A stretch of DNA of 64,000 bases from Caulochytrium protostelioides (taxonomy: Eukaryota > Chytridiomycota > Caulochytriomycetes > Caulochytriales > Caulochytriaceae): the NCBI GenBank assembly GCA_003615045.1, contig ML014176.1:1-64000 (forward strand), read 5' to 3'. Positions within the stretch are counted from its first letter, which is position 1, and each line of letters begins with the position of its first letter. Shown here in pieces: positions 27,400-38,104 of this stretch. A program made the translations under genes and the position numbers. Below the pieces are notes generated by a model. It saw only the letters and a program-made list of their open reading frames with translations. It searched no databases and had not been told where the DNA came from.

Positions 27400-28342
27400 C
27401 GTACCATGGCACTCACGTGCATCGCGCGAACGCATATATGAAATTCAGTGCATACGCATGGGTTTTCGTGAAGCCGGCTCTGGCTCGCGGCGAACATGGA
27501 TATATCATTCATTTACTGATTTTTTTTCCTGTTGTCGACTTCAATTTTTCTAAGATCGTGGCGTCATCACAACACGGCAGAGTTGCTTGACCTTCTTTTT
27601 CTTTTTGGATGTACCACGGGGGGTCGGAGCTTGAACTATGAACGCTCTTAGTCGTTGACTGGGCCATTTTCAGGACGTTTTCGTCAGGTCGATTGAATAG
27701 CATCTTGGGTGTCATAGCGTGTGAGCCTTTTCCCTCCAATTTTACCCGGTACAGTGCGCTTCTGTGGGATAGAGACATTCATCGATTTGAAAACAGAAAG
27801 ACCACTCTGCGTATGATGGCAAAAAGCCAGCACCAGATAACCGCGACGAAGCGGCAATTCGTCGAATCAGACCGTCACGCCCGGAGTGGCAAGGTCGATG
27901 CTGGCTAGGGTGTCATGGGCCGCGACATCGCTATGTTAGCATCCGTCCATGAAATGGTATGAAACGCTTAACTGGAGTCGTATCCGTATGAGTCATGCAT
28001 GGGTGACGACATATCGCAGGTATATTCATGTTCGTGTACGTCGTTGACCCACCATCTTGAGCCTGAGAACGATACGTGCGCAATCACTCTTCACTCGCCT
28101 GCCTTTGTACATAGTTCGACATTGCGCTTCCGCCACGCCATCCCCCAATCCGTGGCTGCTCATTATCGGGCACCACTTCTACTTGCATCGTGGCTCCACA
28201 GTGATCAGCTAGTTGGATGGACGATCCGGGTCGTTGATCCATTCCGCCTGGATTGACGCCCCACCCAGACTTCATTTGAGACGGACGCGACCCGGTCCAT
28301 CTGCAGCATTTAACCTCGTGCTGCGGTGCTCCCGCTGTCGCC
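27400..28342. other. AT-richer intergenic region
   Basis: 943 bp between CDC27 and the lipase gene. The stretch from about 27400 to 28150 is visibly richer in A/T than the rest of the window. It contains one small minus-strand ORF (27509-27778). Confidence 0.5.
27509..27778 (-). CDS. Possible small protein, 89 aa
   Basis: An ATG-initiated 89-residue frame in an AT-richer patch, rich in Ser, Lys and Thr with two Cys (LPCCDD) and a lysine-rich end (TTGKKISK). No domain is recognised. In low-GC sequence an open frame of this length is less expected than elsewhere here, which is the only argument for it. It may be chance. Confidence 0.25.
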   Translation of the reverse strand: MSLSHRSALYRVKLEGKGSHAMTPKMLFNRPDENVLKMAQSTTKSVHSSSSDPPWYIQKEKEGQATLPCCDDATILEKLKSTTGKKISK

Positions 28343-31300
28343 ATGGCCCGCTTAGCCATCCTCGGCCGGCTCGTGGCGTTCGCCGACGACGATGTCTGGC
28401 TGCTCGCCATCTACGGCATCCTCTGCCACGCCATCTGGCTCTCAATCGCGCTCACCGTCTTCTTTATCTCGACGCGGGGATGCACGCTCCACGAAGCGAT
28501 GCATACTTACCTCGTCGTGCAGATCGTGGTCACGTCGTCACTGCTGGTCACGGAGGTCATCATCATGCGTCTCTCGGCGGCGGGCACGATCGCTGAGACC
28601 GGCGCCAGGCGGTGGCTGCCCTCCGCGGTCCACGTCCACTTCGGGGTCTTGATGGGAGAGCTGGCCCTTCAGATCGCGGGCCTCTGCTACCTGTTCCATC
28701 CGCAGATCCGGCCCAAGCTGGTGTCCAACTGCGCCACGGACACGACGGCCAAAGCCGCTGTCGGGCTGACGCACACGATGGTCGTCTGGAGTCTGATGAC
28801 CATTGCGATGTGGGACGTCTTTGTGATTCTGCTGATCGTCTTTTCGCGCTCGCCTGTCGCCGATGCGACGACCGAGACGGCGAAGCAGGGGTTCCAGCAA
28901 GCGTGGCAGCGCCGACTCGCGTGGATCACGGGCAAGCTCAACGGCGAGGGTCAGAACGCGCTGCGCACCGTCTCCCGCGACCTCGCCGACTACTTTCAAG
29001 ACGTCGACTGGGCCTCCTCAGACGTCTTCATCGGCTTGATCCTGCTGAAGCGCGAACAGAAAGAACTCAAGGAAGCGATGGAGATCCGCCGCTTGCTTGC
29101 CGATCGCGAACTTCGACAGCTGGCAGCCGGATCCGAGCGCAGCTCCTCAGGATCGACCGAGTATGCGTCCGCACTGACGAGCCGAGACCCGGCCTCGCGC
29201 GATTCAGTCGACACGATCGTCATGCCGCGGCTGTCCTCGCGGTCGACCGTTTCCAATGCACAGCGGTATGGCGCCCGCGGCGATTCTCAGCGCAGCTCCC
29301 GCGGGCCCCCGCCCCCACGCCATGGCGGTAGTATGAATCACGGCGGCCGTCCCGCAGAAGGCATCGCCGGTCCGCGCGACAGCACGTGGTCCTTCTCAAA
29401 CCGGGACACGCTGCGCGCGCACGACCCGATCACCGGCCTTGCGTATCCCAACGCCCACGTCAATGCCGAGCGCACGCCGCGCATGCTGCCCGTGGACCCG
29501 TCAGTGCGCTCGTCGTCGTTGTTCGATGCGGGGCCTCACGACGCCATGATGCCGTTTGGCGACCGCGCGGGGCCGCCCGGAATGCGGCGCTCGCGACCGC
29601 CGGAGCCGCTTCGAGCGCCGGATATGGCAATCGTGTCACACGGCCTGCGCAATGCGCGCGCCCACGGACGCACGTCCATGTACACGGCGCCATGGGACGC
29701 GAGTGGCCGCCGCAGTCTGGCGCGGTCGCCGATGCCTTCCTCCCGCCAAGTCGCCGACGCGCTCGCGGCGTCGAACCCGCTGCGGCTGTCGGTCGCAACC
29801 GATGCTTCGGATCCGAGCGCACAGGTCGAGAAGGGCGTCTGCAAAGAAGACATCATTGATGTTCTGCATTTCGCGCATTACGCCGAGATCGCCTACTATA
29901 CCAATCTCCAGGAAGCCGGGAGCGTCTCGCATGTGGACGCAAGTGCCGGGCCCGACCCCGACCCTGAGTCGGCATCCACGGCCACAGCGGGGGCACCGCG
30001 GTCCCGTCGTCGCAGGGCCAAGAAGGAGGCCAAGGATGCCATCAAGTACTTGCGCCGCGGCGCCGAGCTACTCTATCACTCGCTGCAGAACGAGGTTTAC
30101 CAGAGCCCCTATCTGGTCGTCGTTGACCATCACTGGAAAGCCATCGTCCTCGCTGTACGTGGCACTTACTCGGCCGCGGACATCTTGGTGGACTTGAACA
30201 TCCAGCTGGAGGTGCTCCAAGTCCCGCGGAGTATGCTCGTTTCGCATCGCATCACGCATACTCAGGACGAACTGCACTGGGCGCACAGCGGCTTCTTACA
30301 GACGGCGCGCAATATCGCGGCCGAACTCGAGCGGGAGGGCACGCTCAATGCGCTGTGCCGCGGTGGCAAACTGGAAGGCTACCGCCTCGTCCTGTGCGGG
30401 CACTCGCTCGGCGCAGGTGTGGCCACGCTGCTGACCTTCCTACTGCGTCAGAAGCAGGCATTTGCCTCTGCCACGTGCTATGCGTACTCGCCGCCCGGCT
30501 GCGTCATGAGCGCCTCGATTGCGCCGCTTTTTGAGAAGTTCGTGACCTCGGTCGTGAACGGCGATGACCTCGTGCCCCGGCTCAGCCGCAACAGTATGGA
30601 GATCCTGAAACGCGATGTCGGCGACCGTCTCGCGACCTGCCACATCGCCAAGTGGCGGCTGATGGCGAGCGTGCTGACTAACAAACTCTTTTCGCGGCGG
30701 CTCGAACGCCTCAAGTGGGTCCGCCAGCCGTTGCGGCCGGCCTCGGTCGCCATGATCCGCGGCGGCGATCGGGGTGCTTTGTCGCACAGCCGCCGGAGCC
30801 GCGGCGCGATGCGGGGGTTCGGCCAAGCGATACCACACCGCGCGTGGGCAACCGACGACGACAGCCGATCCCTGATCAGCGACTCGACATATGCCGGCAG
30901 CGAGCAGTATGTGGCCGGCGGCGCGTACGACCACGGCCAAGACGACGACGACGGCGACGGCGACGACGCGTCGGACGAGGAGGACGAGCGCGTCGTGACC
31001 GACATGGCGCGCGCGTCCATTTGTCTCGACACTGCGGCCGATGTGCAGCGCCGCCCTAAACGGCGTTTGGCGACCGAGGACATGCTGCGGCTCAAGCGCG
31101 CGACAGCTGACCTGCCGGCGCGGTGGAAGGCCGGTGTCGGTGCCTACACGATGGCCCATTTCGCCGGCGGTAGCGACGAGGAGCGCGGAAGCCGTGCAGC
31201 GCAGGTCGATCTCGCCATCCACGAGAACCTGTCGACGGCGACGCCGCCCATGAGCGTGCCCGGGCGGATCCTCTATATTGAGAAGCTGCGGGACTTTGGT

Positions 31301-31612
31301 GGCGAGTGGAACGACCGATGGCTGGATCAGGTCGAGGCGGCGATGGCGGCCGCGGACCGGGCGGCGGCGCACCCGCCGGCGGCGGCTGGGGACGCCGTGA
31401 CCCCGGAAGCCGCGGCGGCCGCGGCGCGCGCCGCGAAGCTGATGCAGCGCTCGGCCAAGTACCTCTATGTGCCGCGGTGGGCGGCAGCGGCCGAGTTCCA
31501 GGAGATCGTCGTCAGCCGCAGTATGATCAAGAACCATGCACCCTTCGATGTGCTCCGCCAGTTCGACGAGTTTGCCCGCCACAAAGCGCTCGTGGCCCCG
31601 TCTGACATCTGA
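28343..31612 (+). CDS. sn1-specific diacylglycerol lipase-like (DAGL), 4-TM
   Basis: A 1089-residue, intronless serine lipase. Four N-terminal membrane segments (within residues 15-170, for example LAIYGILCHAIWLSIALTVF) precede a disordered region. A class 3 lipase domain (about 500-780) follows: VVVDHHWKAIVLAVRGTYSAADILVDL, cut by position; nucleophile Ser688 in GHSLGAG; Asp in VNGDDLVPRLS (about 740). The candidate triad His is His1065, in the C-terminal VVSRSMIKNHAPFDVL, which matches the S-MLxxHxP motif of animal DAGLs. An acidic insert (about 870-890) lies in between. The family releases 2-acylglycerol and a fatty acid from diacylglycerol at the plasma membrane. It converges with FMC1. 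Confidence 0.87.
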   Translation: MARLAILGRLVAFADDDVWLLAIYGILCHAIWLSIALTVFFISTRGCTLHEAMHTYLVVQIVVTSSLLVTEVIIMRLSAAGTIAETGARRWLPSAVHVHFGVLMGELALQIAGLCYLFHPQIRPKLVSNCATDTTAKAAVGLTHTMVVWSLMTIAMWDVFVILLIVFSRSPVADATTETAKQGFQQAWQRRLAWITGKLNGEGQNALRTVSRDLADYFQDVDWASSDVFIGLILLKREQKELKEAMEIRRLLADRELRQLAAGSERSSSGSTEYASALTSRDPASRDSVDTIVMPRLSSRSTVSNAQRYGARGDSQRSSRGPPPPRHGGSMNHGGRPAEGIAGPRDSTWSFSNRDTLRAHDPITGLAYPNAHVNAERTPRMLPVDPSVRSSSLFDAGPHDAMMPFGDRAGPPGMRRSRPPEPLRAPDMAIVSHGLRNARAHGRTSMYTAPWDASGRRSLARSPMPSSRQVADALAASNPLRLSVATDASDPSAQVEKGVCKEDIIDVLHFAHYAEIAYYTNLQEAGSVSHVDASAGPDPDPESASTATAGAPRSRRRRAKKEAKDAIKYLRRGAELLYHSLQNEVYQSPYLVVVDHHWKAIVLAVRGTYSAADILVDLNIQLEVLQVPRSMLVSHRITHTQDELHWAHSGFLQTARNIAAELEREGTLNALCRGGKLEGYRLVLCGHSLGAGVATLLTFLLRQKQAFASATCYAYSPPGCVMSASIAPLFEKFVTSVVNGDDLVPRLSRNSMEILKRDVGDRLATCHIAKWRLMASVLTNKLFSRRLERLKWVRQPLRPASVAMIRGGDRGALSHSRRSRGAMRGFGQAIPHRAWATDDDSRSLISDSTYAGSEQYVAGGAYDHGQDDDDGDGDDASDEEDERVVTDMARASICLDTAADVQRRPKRRLATEDMLRLKRATADLPARWKAGVGAYTMAHFAGGSDEERGSRAAQVDLAIHENLSTATPPMSVPGRILYIEKLRDFGGEWNDRWLDQVEAAMAAADRAAAHPPAAAGDAVTPEAAAAAARAAKLMQRSAKYLYVPRWAAAAEFQEIVVSRSMIKNHAPFDVLRQFDEFARHKALVAPSDI

Positions 31613-31824
31613 TACCCACCACGCTTCTCCCATGTCCATCTCGCCAAGCACCGTACAGTGGATGGAAACTTAAATTAATCAAAGGAAACATGCGTGAAAA
31701 AAAGCGGGAAATAGAAGGGAAAAGAGACATTGATTGGAGATGCGCCATCTTGTGAGCTGCCACATGGACATTCACGTGGATGTCGCCGCCATCGCAATAT
31801 CACCGCGAAGACGAAGCCGACGGC
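31613..31824. other. Convergent 3' intergenic region
   Basis: 212 bp, A-rich, between the lipase stop and the FMC1 stop; 3' UTRs only. Confidence 0.6.
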
Positions 31825-32256
31825 CTAGGATGAGGCCGACGGCTTCGCTTGGGACAGCAGCTGGTCGGCCTTATCGGCCTCCATCTCTTTGTAGCGGGCG
31901 ATCTCACGCTCGCGGCGCTCCTCGCCCTGCGCGATACGGTCGTCTAGAGTGCCCGGCATCGCGAGGCCGACGGTGTTGACGGTGCGTCGGAGTTTCTCCT
32001 CGTTCGAGAGCAGCGAGTTGGGCCAGTAGAGCTCGAAGAGGCGGCGGTGCTCGTTGTGGCCGTGGAGGAAGGCGAGGAGGTTGCGCGCGCCGTGGGGGTG
32101 CGTGGCGAGCCCTGGCGCGGCGCGGAAGAGGTCCGTGACGCCGCGCGACCACAGGCGGTTCGCGTTGCGCGCCGTATACTCGCGATTCACGATGCGCAGA
32201 ATCTGGCGCAGCGTCGCGCGGAGCTCCGCCGGCGAGGGGGCGGCTGGGGCGGCCAT
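31825..32256 (-). CDS. FMC1: ATP synthase assembly factor FMC1, mitochondrial
   Basis: A 143-residue protein of the Fmc1 family (LYR-like small helical proteins), which in yeast supports F1-ATPase assembly with Atp12 in the mitochondrial matrix. It has an N-terminal helix with LRATLRQILRIVNREY, then LLAFLHGHNEHRRLFELYWP. The diagnostic LSNEEKLRRTVNTVGLAMPG matches yeast LTQDEKVKRTANVVGLDVP. A charged C-terminal helix is extra relative to short homologues. The open frame extends 47 codons further upstream, but MAAPAAPSPAEL is the sensible start. Confidence 0.88.
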   Translation of the reverse strand: MAAPAAPSPAELRATLRQILRIVNREYTARNANRLWSRGVTDLFRAAPGLATHPHGARNLLAFLHGHNEHRRLFELYWPNSLLSNEEKLRRTVNTVGLAMPGTLDDRIAQGEERREREIARYKEMEADKADQLLSQAKPSASS

Positions 32257-34511
32257 GATGACGGATACGGACGGGCAAGTGCGGAATGAGCAGCAGGAGA
32301 GTCGACGTCGTTGGTTGGCTATGTATGGCGTAACTATGTATGGCGTAACATCAAGAAACCAGACGATGCAGGCATACGGCTTACTGGGCATCGACAATCC
32401 TCCACGTGCTTTTCCTGATCATCCCTCGCGGGTCTCGTGGCGACCAAGGCAGCCAAGACCCTGATGAACATCAGTGAGCGGAGCGCGTATCACCGCCACT
32501 TGACGGAGGGGGGCGTCGGCCCGCCACACTTTTGAAGGACCACCACTCCCAGCATCATCGCAAAACAAAAGGTGGAAAAGGTGCGGCGAGCCAGGTGTCG
32601 GTCGGACCTTGGCTCTCTACTGCCGAGCCGATCCGTGCGTGGCGGGTCTTTTTCGTCTTCATCATTCTCATGTGTGGTTCATTCTGATGATGTTCAGGGT
32701 AGACAGGCAATCACGGCTCTCTGTCATTGTATCAATTGATTTATGATGGCGAAGCAGGATTGCTCACAACCCGGTGATCATGGACGAGCACGCTGCGCTG
32801 ACATGGCATCCATAACCAAATCTGAACCCAGCTCTCCCATGTAGCACGCGGTATCTACTATGACAAGAAACAGAAGAAGGCTAGGCGGACATGAATTTTT
32901 TCCCTTTTTTGGGGATCGACTCATGTCCATCGGCTTCGCCTAGCTTGCGACGAGGCGCCGCATCCGACCGAGTTTTCGAGAGCAGAAGCATAGCGGTGCC
33001 CTCCCAACTCCCCGTATGGCCGCATATATTTGAATCTCTCCGTCAGGAGCGAAACGCTGGCGATCCACAGCTACCGCCACCAGTGACTCTTCATCGTCGC
33101 CGAGCCGAGTTCATTTTTGGAAGTACTGTCACATGACTCCGTCCATGATGAATCTGCCTTCAAGTGGAAAAATAATGAAGATCGGCAGAAAGGATCGGCA
33201 GGGCCGACCGGGTACATGTGCGCTGGGTCGACACCGCCGTGCACAGGCCGCACTCACGGCCCTGTGTTTCACAGCGTTGCCTCTTCCCCCTGGGATGCCC
33301 ACTACTGTCCGTTGATTTTTCTCTCTGTTCTGTGGAGCCGCCCCGGGTGGGAGCCAGGGTGGGTGTCATCCGTACTGCGTTCGCAAGCGTTAGGCGACAT
33401 GACGATTGTCTATCCTTGGGGCCATGACGGCCCCTCTCTGCAAGCATCCACAACCGGCTTGCTGGTGAACGCAAAAGCGTGGTCGGCTGACGGGATGCCT
33501 GCCCTTTGGCGGGGCTGCGGAGCGGAGATCCAAGACGCCACAGGAACCAAACGGGGCGCGGCGGCGCCTCCGGCCTCCTGGCATTCATGGGGCCAAGCCT
33601 CCCTCTCCCGCCGCATGCGGGGAACCGTCGGCGTACGGGCCAGAGATCAGACGAGCGGTCGCGGGTTATCGCCGGCTGGATCCGCACGGCGCCGGCGCCG
33701 GCAGCTGGTGGATCCGCAGGTCATGGGAACGGCATGCGCACCTCCTCGGCATCGCCACGGCGGGTCACGCGATCTCGGATGCACTGGTGGCGCAGACCGG
33801 CCGCCGAGATGGAGCGGAGCAGTGGCCTCGCGGAGCCGGAGCAGACCGCATGGGCGTGGTCGGAGAAGGCCGCGCGGCCACGTCGTTGGGATCGAGGCGC
33901 GCCAGGGCCGGGCGACGGCCGATGCGCGGCACGCCGACGCCGTCGGCATCAACAGAAGCGACGAGCCGCGGCCGCGCTCTCCGAAGGCGTCCGTGGTCAT
34001 TGTCAGGGGTTCCTTCGGCGCCGGCCCCTGTGGTCGTGTGAGAGTCGCGGGCCTGGATAGAAAAAGCGCTGAGCGCTGCAGGCTCCCGCGCGAAGGGGTG
34101 TTCCTGTTGCTTGGCAGCACCGCGACCGGCAGCGCAACCATTCGGCGTCCTATAAAGCAGGATCAGGTTGTTAAAACCACGGGATGCTCGGGATGACGGC
34201 GAAGAGCGCGGAGGTGGACATGCCATCAAATCCGGGTCAGCGTCGTCGAACGAACGTCGCACAATCGCTTTGGGCTGAACCATCGCTGGATCAATACTAT
34301 CCGGACGTTGATTTCCTTATTTGCATGACCTTTCTTCATCCCTCTCTCCAAATCAGATCGTCGCGATCCGACATCGACGCCGATCGCGCGTTCGCACGGC
34401 GCCGTTCCTCCTTTCTATACCCGCCACGCAGTGACCTCATCCGTTGTCCGATCCCGCTTGCACGTCGCTCGCGGCCCGCCTCGGCGCTTACGCAGTACCG
34501 GTTTTCCCAGA
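32257..34511. other. Intergenic region, no supported gene
   Basis: 2.25 kb between the divergent starts of FMC1 and ADHFE1. The first ~900 bp are AT-richer. A 359-codon plus-strand frame at 33117-34196 is Arg/Gly/Ser-rich with no domain, so I do not call it. A CACGTG lies at 32403. No tRNA seen. Confidence 0.45.
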
Positions 34512-35999
34512 ATGGCCTCATCACGCGCGGCCGTTGGCCGCCTCATGACCTCGATCCGCGCGGCCGGCGCGACTTGCCCGTGCCACGGCGCGCCCGCCGC
34601 CGCCGTCTCCGCCGCCGCCGCCACCACCGGCACCCACCGCCATACGGACTCGTGCTCGCACAACCCGAAGCACAAGCACCGCGATGCGCGGTCGCGCCCG
34701 TATGCCACGGCGCCCGTCGAGAAGGAGTATGCATTCGAGATGGCGACGTCGACGATTCGGTATGGCCGCGGCGTGACGGCGGAGGTCGGCATGGACATGC
34801 AGAACCTGAACGCCAAGAAAGTCGCGGTCGTCACGGATCCGAACATCGCGAAACTGCTGCCGTTCCAGACCGTCAAGACGTCACTGGAGAAGCACGGCGT
34901 CAACCACGTGGTCTTTGACCAGGTGCGCGTCGAGCCTTCGGACGACAGTCTACGCGTCTGCATCGAGTGGATGAAGGCGCAGCAGCCCGACGCCATCATC
35001 GCGGTGGGCGGCGGCTCGGCGATGGATACCGCCAAGGCCGGCGCGCTGTACCTGGCGCACCCCGACGCCGAGTTTCTGGACTTTGTCAATGCGCCGATCG
35101 GCAAGGGCACCGTTCCCTGGAACCCGCTCGTCCCGCTCGTTGCCATCCCGACCACGGCCGGCACCGGCAGCGAGACGACGGGCACGTCCATCTTCGACCT
35201 AAAAGCCCGCAACGTCAAGACGGGCATCGCTTTCCGTGCCCTCAAGCCGTATCTGGGCATCGTGGATCCGCTCAACACGGCGACGATGCCGACGGAGGTC
35301 CATGTCGCGTCGGGCCTGGACGTGCTGTGCCACTCGATGGAGTCGTTTACGGCGATCCCGTACCACGAGCGCGTGCCGCGGCCCACCAACCCTAAGAACC
35401 GCCCGGCGTACCAGGGCGCGAACCCCATCTCGGACCACTGGGCCCTCAAAGCGCTCGAGATGTGCATCAAGAACCTGCCCAAGGTCTATGCAAACCGTCA
35501 CGACTCGGAGGCCACCGAGCAGATGATCCTGGCCGCGACGTTCGCGGGAATTGGTTTTGGCAACGCGGGCGTGCACCTCTGCCATGGCATGTCCTACCCC
35601 ATCTCAGGACTCAACAAGCGCTACCAGCACCCGGGGTACAACACGGACCACCCGATGATCCCGCACGGCATCAGCGTCGCCATCTCGGCGCCCGCGGTCT
35701 TCAAGTACACCGCCGACTACTGCCCCGAGCGGCATCTGCAGATGGCGCAGATGTTCGGCAAGGACGTCTCACGCGCGTCGAAGCACGACGCCGGCTTGAT
35801 CCTGAGCGACGCCATCCGTGAGTTCCTCATGAGCGTCGGTGTGCCGAACGGCATCCGCGCTCTCGGGTACGACAAGGCCAACATCACCGACCTCGTCAAG
35901 GGGACGCTGCCCCAGCGCCGTGTCCTCGACCTTGCCCCGGGGTCCACTGAGCACGACGACCTCGCGCGTCTCTTTGAAAACAGCATGAAGCTCTACTAA
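34512..35999 (+). CDS. ADHFE1: Hydroxyacid-oxoacid transhydrogenase, mitochondrial
   Basis: A 495-residue iron-containing alcohol dehydrogenase-family enzyme. It oxidises gamma-hydroxybutyrate to succinic semialdehyde while reducing 2-oxoglutarate to 2-hydroxyglutarate. The N-terminal ~60 residues are Arg/Ala/Ser-rich (mitochondrial presequence) followed by a short His/Lys patch. The family motifs are intact: GGGSAMDTAKAG (about 167), PTTAGTGSETTGTSIFD (about 214). The metal ligands are Asp and His in LDVLCHSMESF (about 271-281), His in CHGMSYPISG (about 357) and His in MIPHGISVAIS (about 384). The length matches animal ADHFE1 (~467) plus a longer presequence. The start is the first ATG; upstream the frame opens only from GTG. 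Confidence 0.94.
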   Translation: MASSRAAVGRLMTSIRAAGATCPCHGAPAAAVSAAAATTGTHRHTDSCSHNPKHKHRDARSRPYATAPVEKEYAFEMATSTIRYGRGVTAEVGMDMQNLNAKKVAVVTDPNIAKLLPFQTVKTSLEKHGVNHVVFDQVRVEPSDDSLRVCIEWMKAQQPDAIIAVGGGSAMDTAKAGALYLAHPDAEFLDFVNAPIGKGTVPWNPLVPLVAIPTTAGTGSETTGTSIFDLKARNVKTGIAFRALKPYLGIVDPLNTATMPTEVHVASGLDVLCHSMESFTAIPYHERVPRPTNPKNRPAYQGANPISDHWALKALEMCIKNLPKVYANRHDSEATEQMILAATFAGIGFGNAGVHLCHGMSYPISGLNKRYQHPGYNTDHPMIPHGISVAISAPAVFKYTADYCPERHLQMAQMFGKDVSRASKHDAGLILSDAIREFLMSVGVPNGIRALGYDKANITDLVKGTLPQRRVLDLAPGSTEHDDLARLFENSMKLY

Positions 36000-38104
36000 T
36001 CGATTTCAACAGATGGCATGAATACCCCGATAGATTGATGGCCATGGAGCCTTCTCTCGGTGCTTGAAGCGCTGATTGTCAGAACCGATATTTTCGATGG
36101 CTCTGAGGATGGGCCCCTCGCCGATCGGGGTGGCTTATGTGGCCGGGGGTGCGTGGCGGAGCGCCTCACGAAGGGAAAGGAGGGGGGCGAAGGCGGCGCC
36201 CGAGGACTGCGATCGGCGGGGTGGGTCTCCGCTGGCGCGCGTACGTCGGGGGAAAGAGGGGGTCGTGGGTCATGGCGGCCTCGGCCACGCTCAACGCTGC
36301 GAGAACCGACGTCAATCCTTGACTTCATCATCAGACATTGCTGGAGCATACGAGGGCTGAGGCTTGCACCGCCGCTGCGGTCGGTGTCGCTCGCAGCCGC
36401 CAACGAGAAGACAGACCGCATCATGCAGGTTCATGGATGGCTCTGACCACCGGATCAATAGCACCGCTGATCACATTCCCTTGTGAAGCAAAGAGGATGT
36501 CTCGGCCTCGATACGGAAGACTCTCATGCAGTGAGACGACATGGCCCTCAATCGGATGAAGCCGCTCTACGACGGTGCTCGTCACGATTGCTGAAGCAAC
36601 GTGGTAAACGAGATACGCATGGCGATCCAGCCACGGCGGGTGTCGGGCGGAGATACGTGCCCTGACACGATCGCCCGACCGCGCCACCCCATCAACCCCA
36701 TCACATGATCATACTGCGGTGTGATTGGCGCTTGCCGAGGCTGTTGATAGCAGGAGGCTCGGTCCTGGAATCCGTGTTTCGAAGCCGTCTGCATCCTCTT
36801 CGACGCCAACGTGGCGCGGCTAAGTGTGAAAGTGGGGCGGCGGGCCTCGCCCGGGGGGCGGGGCTCGCCCTGGAGACAGGACGCCGACGCGGGCCCGTCG
36901 CGAGACATCCGAGGCGCGCAACGCCCAGCTGCTTGCCGCGCGCGCGCCGCCGCCGCCGCCGATGCCGCCGCCGCCATCGCCATCGCCACGGCCATCGCTC
37001 TCGCGATTGACGTCGTGCATCGCTTTCTTGCGGGTCACAGCAGCAGCAGCTGCCGCCGCCGCCGCCACCCATGACGACGGCCGCCACCGCCGCTGAAGCT
37101 GAAGCTGAAGCTGAAGCGGACGCCGCGGCGACCGCCACGGCGCCTGCTGTCGGCGAGGGCGAACGGCGCCCGCCGCCGGCCGCGCCCCGCCGCTGGGCGC
37201 ACACGCCGCGCCGTGCCGCGCCGCGCCGCGTCGCTCGCGCCAGGCGCGTGCCGGCCCAGCGCGGCCGATGTCTGGCGAACGCGTCCGCTGCGGTCAAAGC
37301 ATGCCGCTGCCCGGCGCGACATGCCGCGTGGTGCAGAGCGCCAATGGCGGAGAGGGATGCACGTGGCCTGCACGTGGCCGCGGACGCCGGTCGGCCGGCG
37401 TGAGACCCAGACCTGGACCCATCGAGACTCCGACGCCAGCCGCTGTCCGCCGCCGTGTCGGGCCTCTCGCTTTCCGCCGCTTCACTCGGAGATCCTGCAG
37501 CGAGACCCGATTCGAGACGCCGCCGTCGCCGCTCGCCGCTCGCCCGTGCCACGCGTCGATTCATCGGCTGAGCCACCTTACGGAACCGCCGTCGTCGTAG
37601 AACGCGTGGCAGGCGCGCGCTGAGCCGCTTCGAGTCGCTGGTCGCTGCTGACGCGTCGAGCTGCTGAGCGCAACCGGCGCCCGAGGCCCGCTTGCCAGAC
37701 CCAGACGCCCGCCGATCCGCTGGTCCCACCGCCGCCGCCACGCCCCACGACGTCTCCGCTACGAAGAGACGTCTGCCTTAGCGCGATCGCTAGCGGCTGC
37801 TGTCGTGAACGACGACGGCGCCGCTGCCGCTGTGGTCTCAACGCCCGTCGTGCCGCCTCGTGGCCGCTCACAGCCACCTCCCACGAGCGTGCGCGCCATC
37901 TCCGCCCCCGCCCGGCGTCCCGTGCCGATCGCTACTGCCGCAGGCTCACTTGCCTCTCGCACTTGCTCGCACGGAGCCGTCGCGGCGCTCGGCTGGCTCG
38001 TGCCGCGGTCCTGGTCCGACGCCCTCCTCTCTTGCTCGATTGTCTGCAGCGACACGCGCACACCAGCGGATTTTGTCCATCGCGTGCCTGGTTGAATCGG
38101 CACC
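36000..38104. other. Intergenic region, low complexity
   Basis: 2.1 kb between two plus-strand genes. Its second half is extremely Arg/Pro/Ala-coding in all frames and contains a short GAAGCT repeat (about 37092-37117) and two CACGTG sites 11 bp apart (37360 and 37371). No gene or RNA is supported. Confidence 0.5.

Noticed and set aside
33117..34196. 359-codon plus-strand frame between FMC1 and ADHFE1
   Set aside because: No domain, Arg/Gly/Ser-rich second half, non-ATG-like context; length is unsurprising in this composition.
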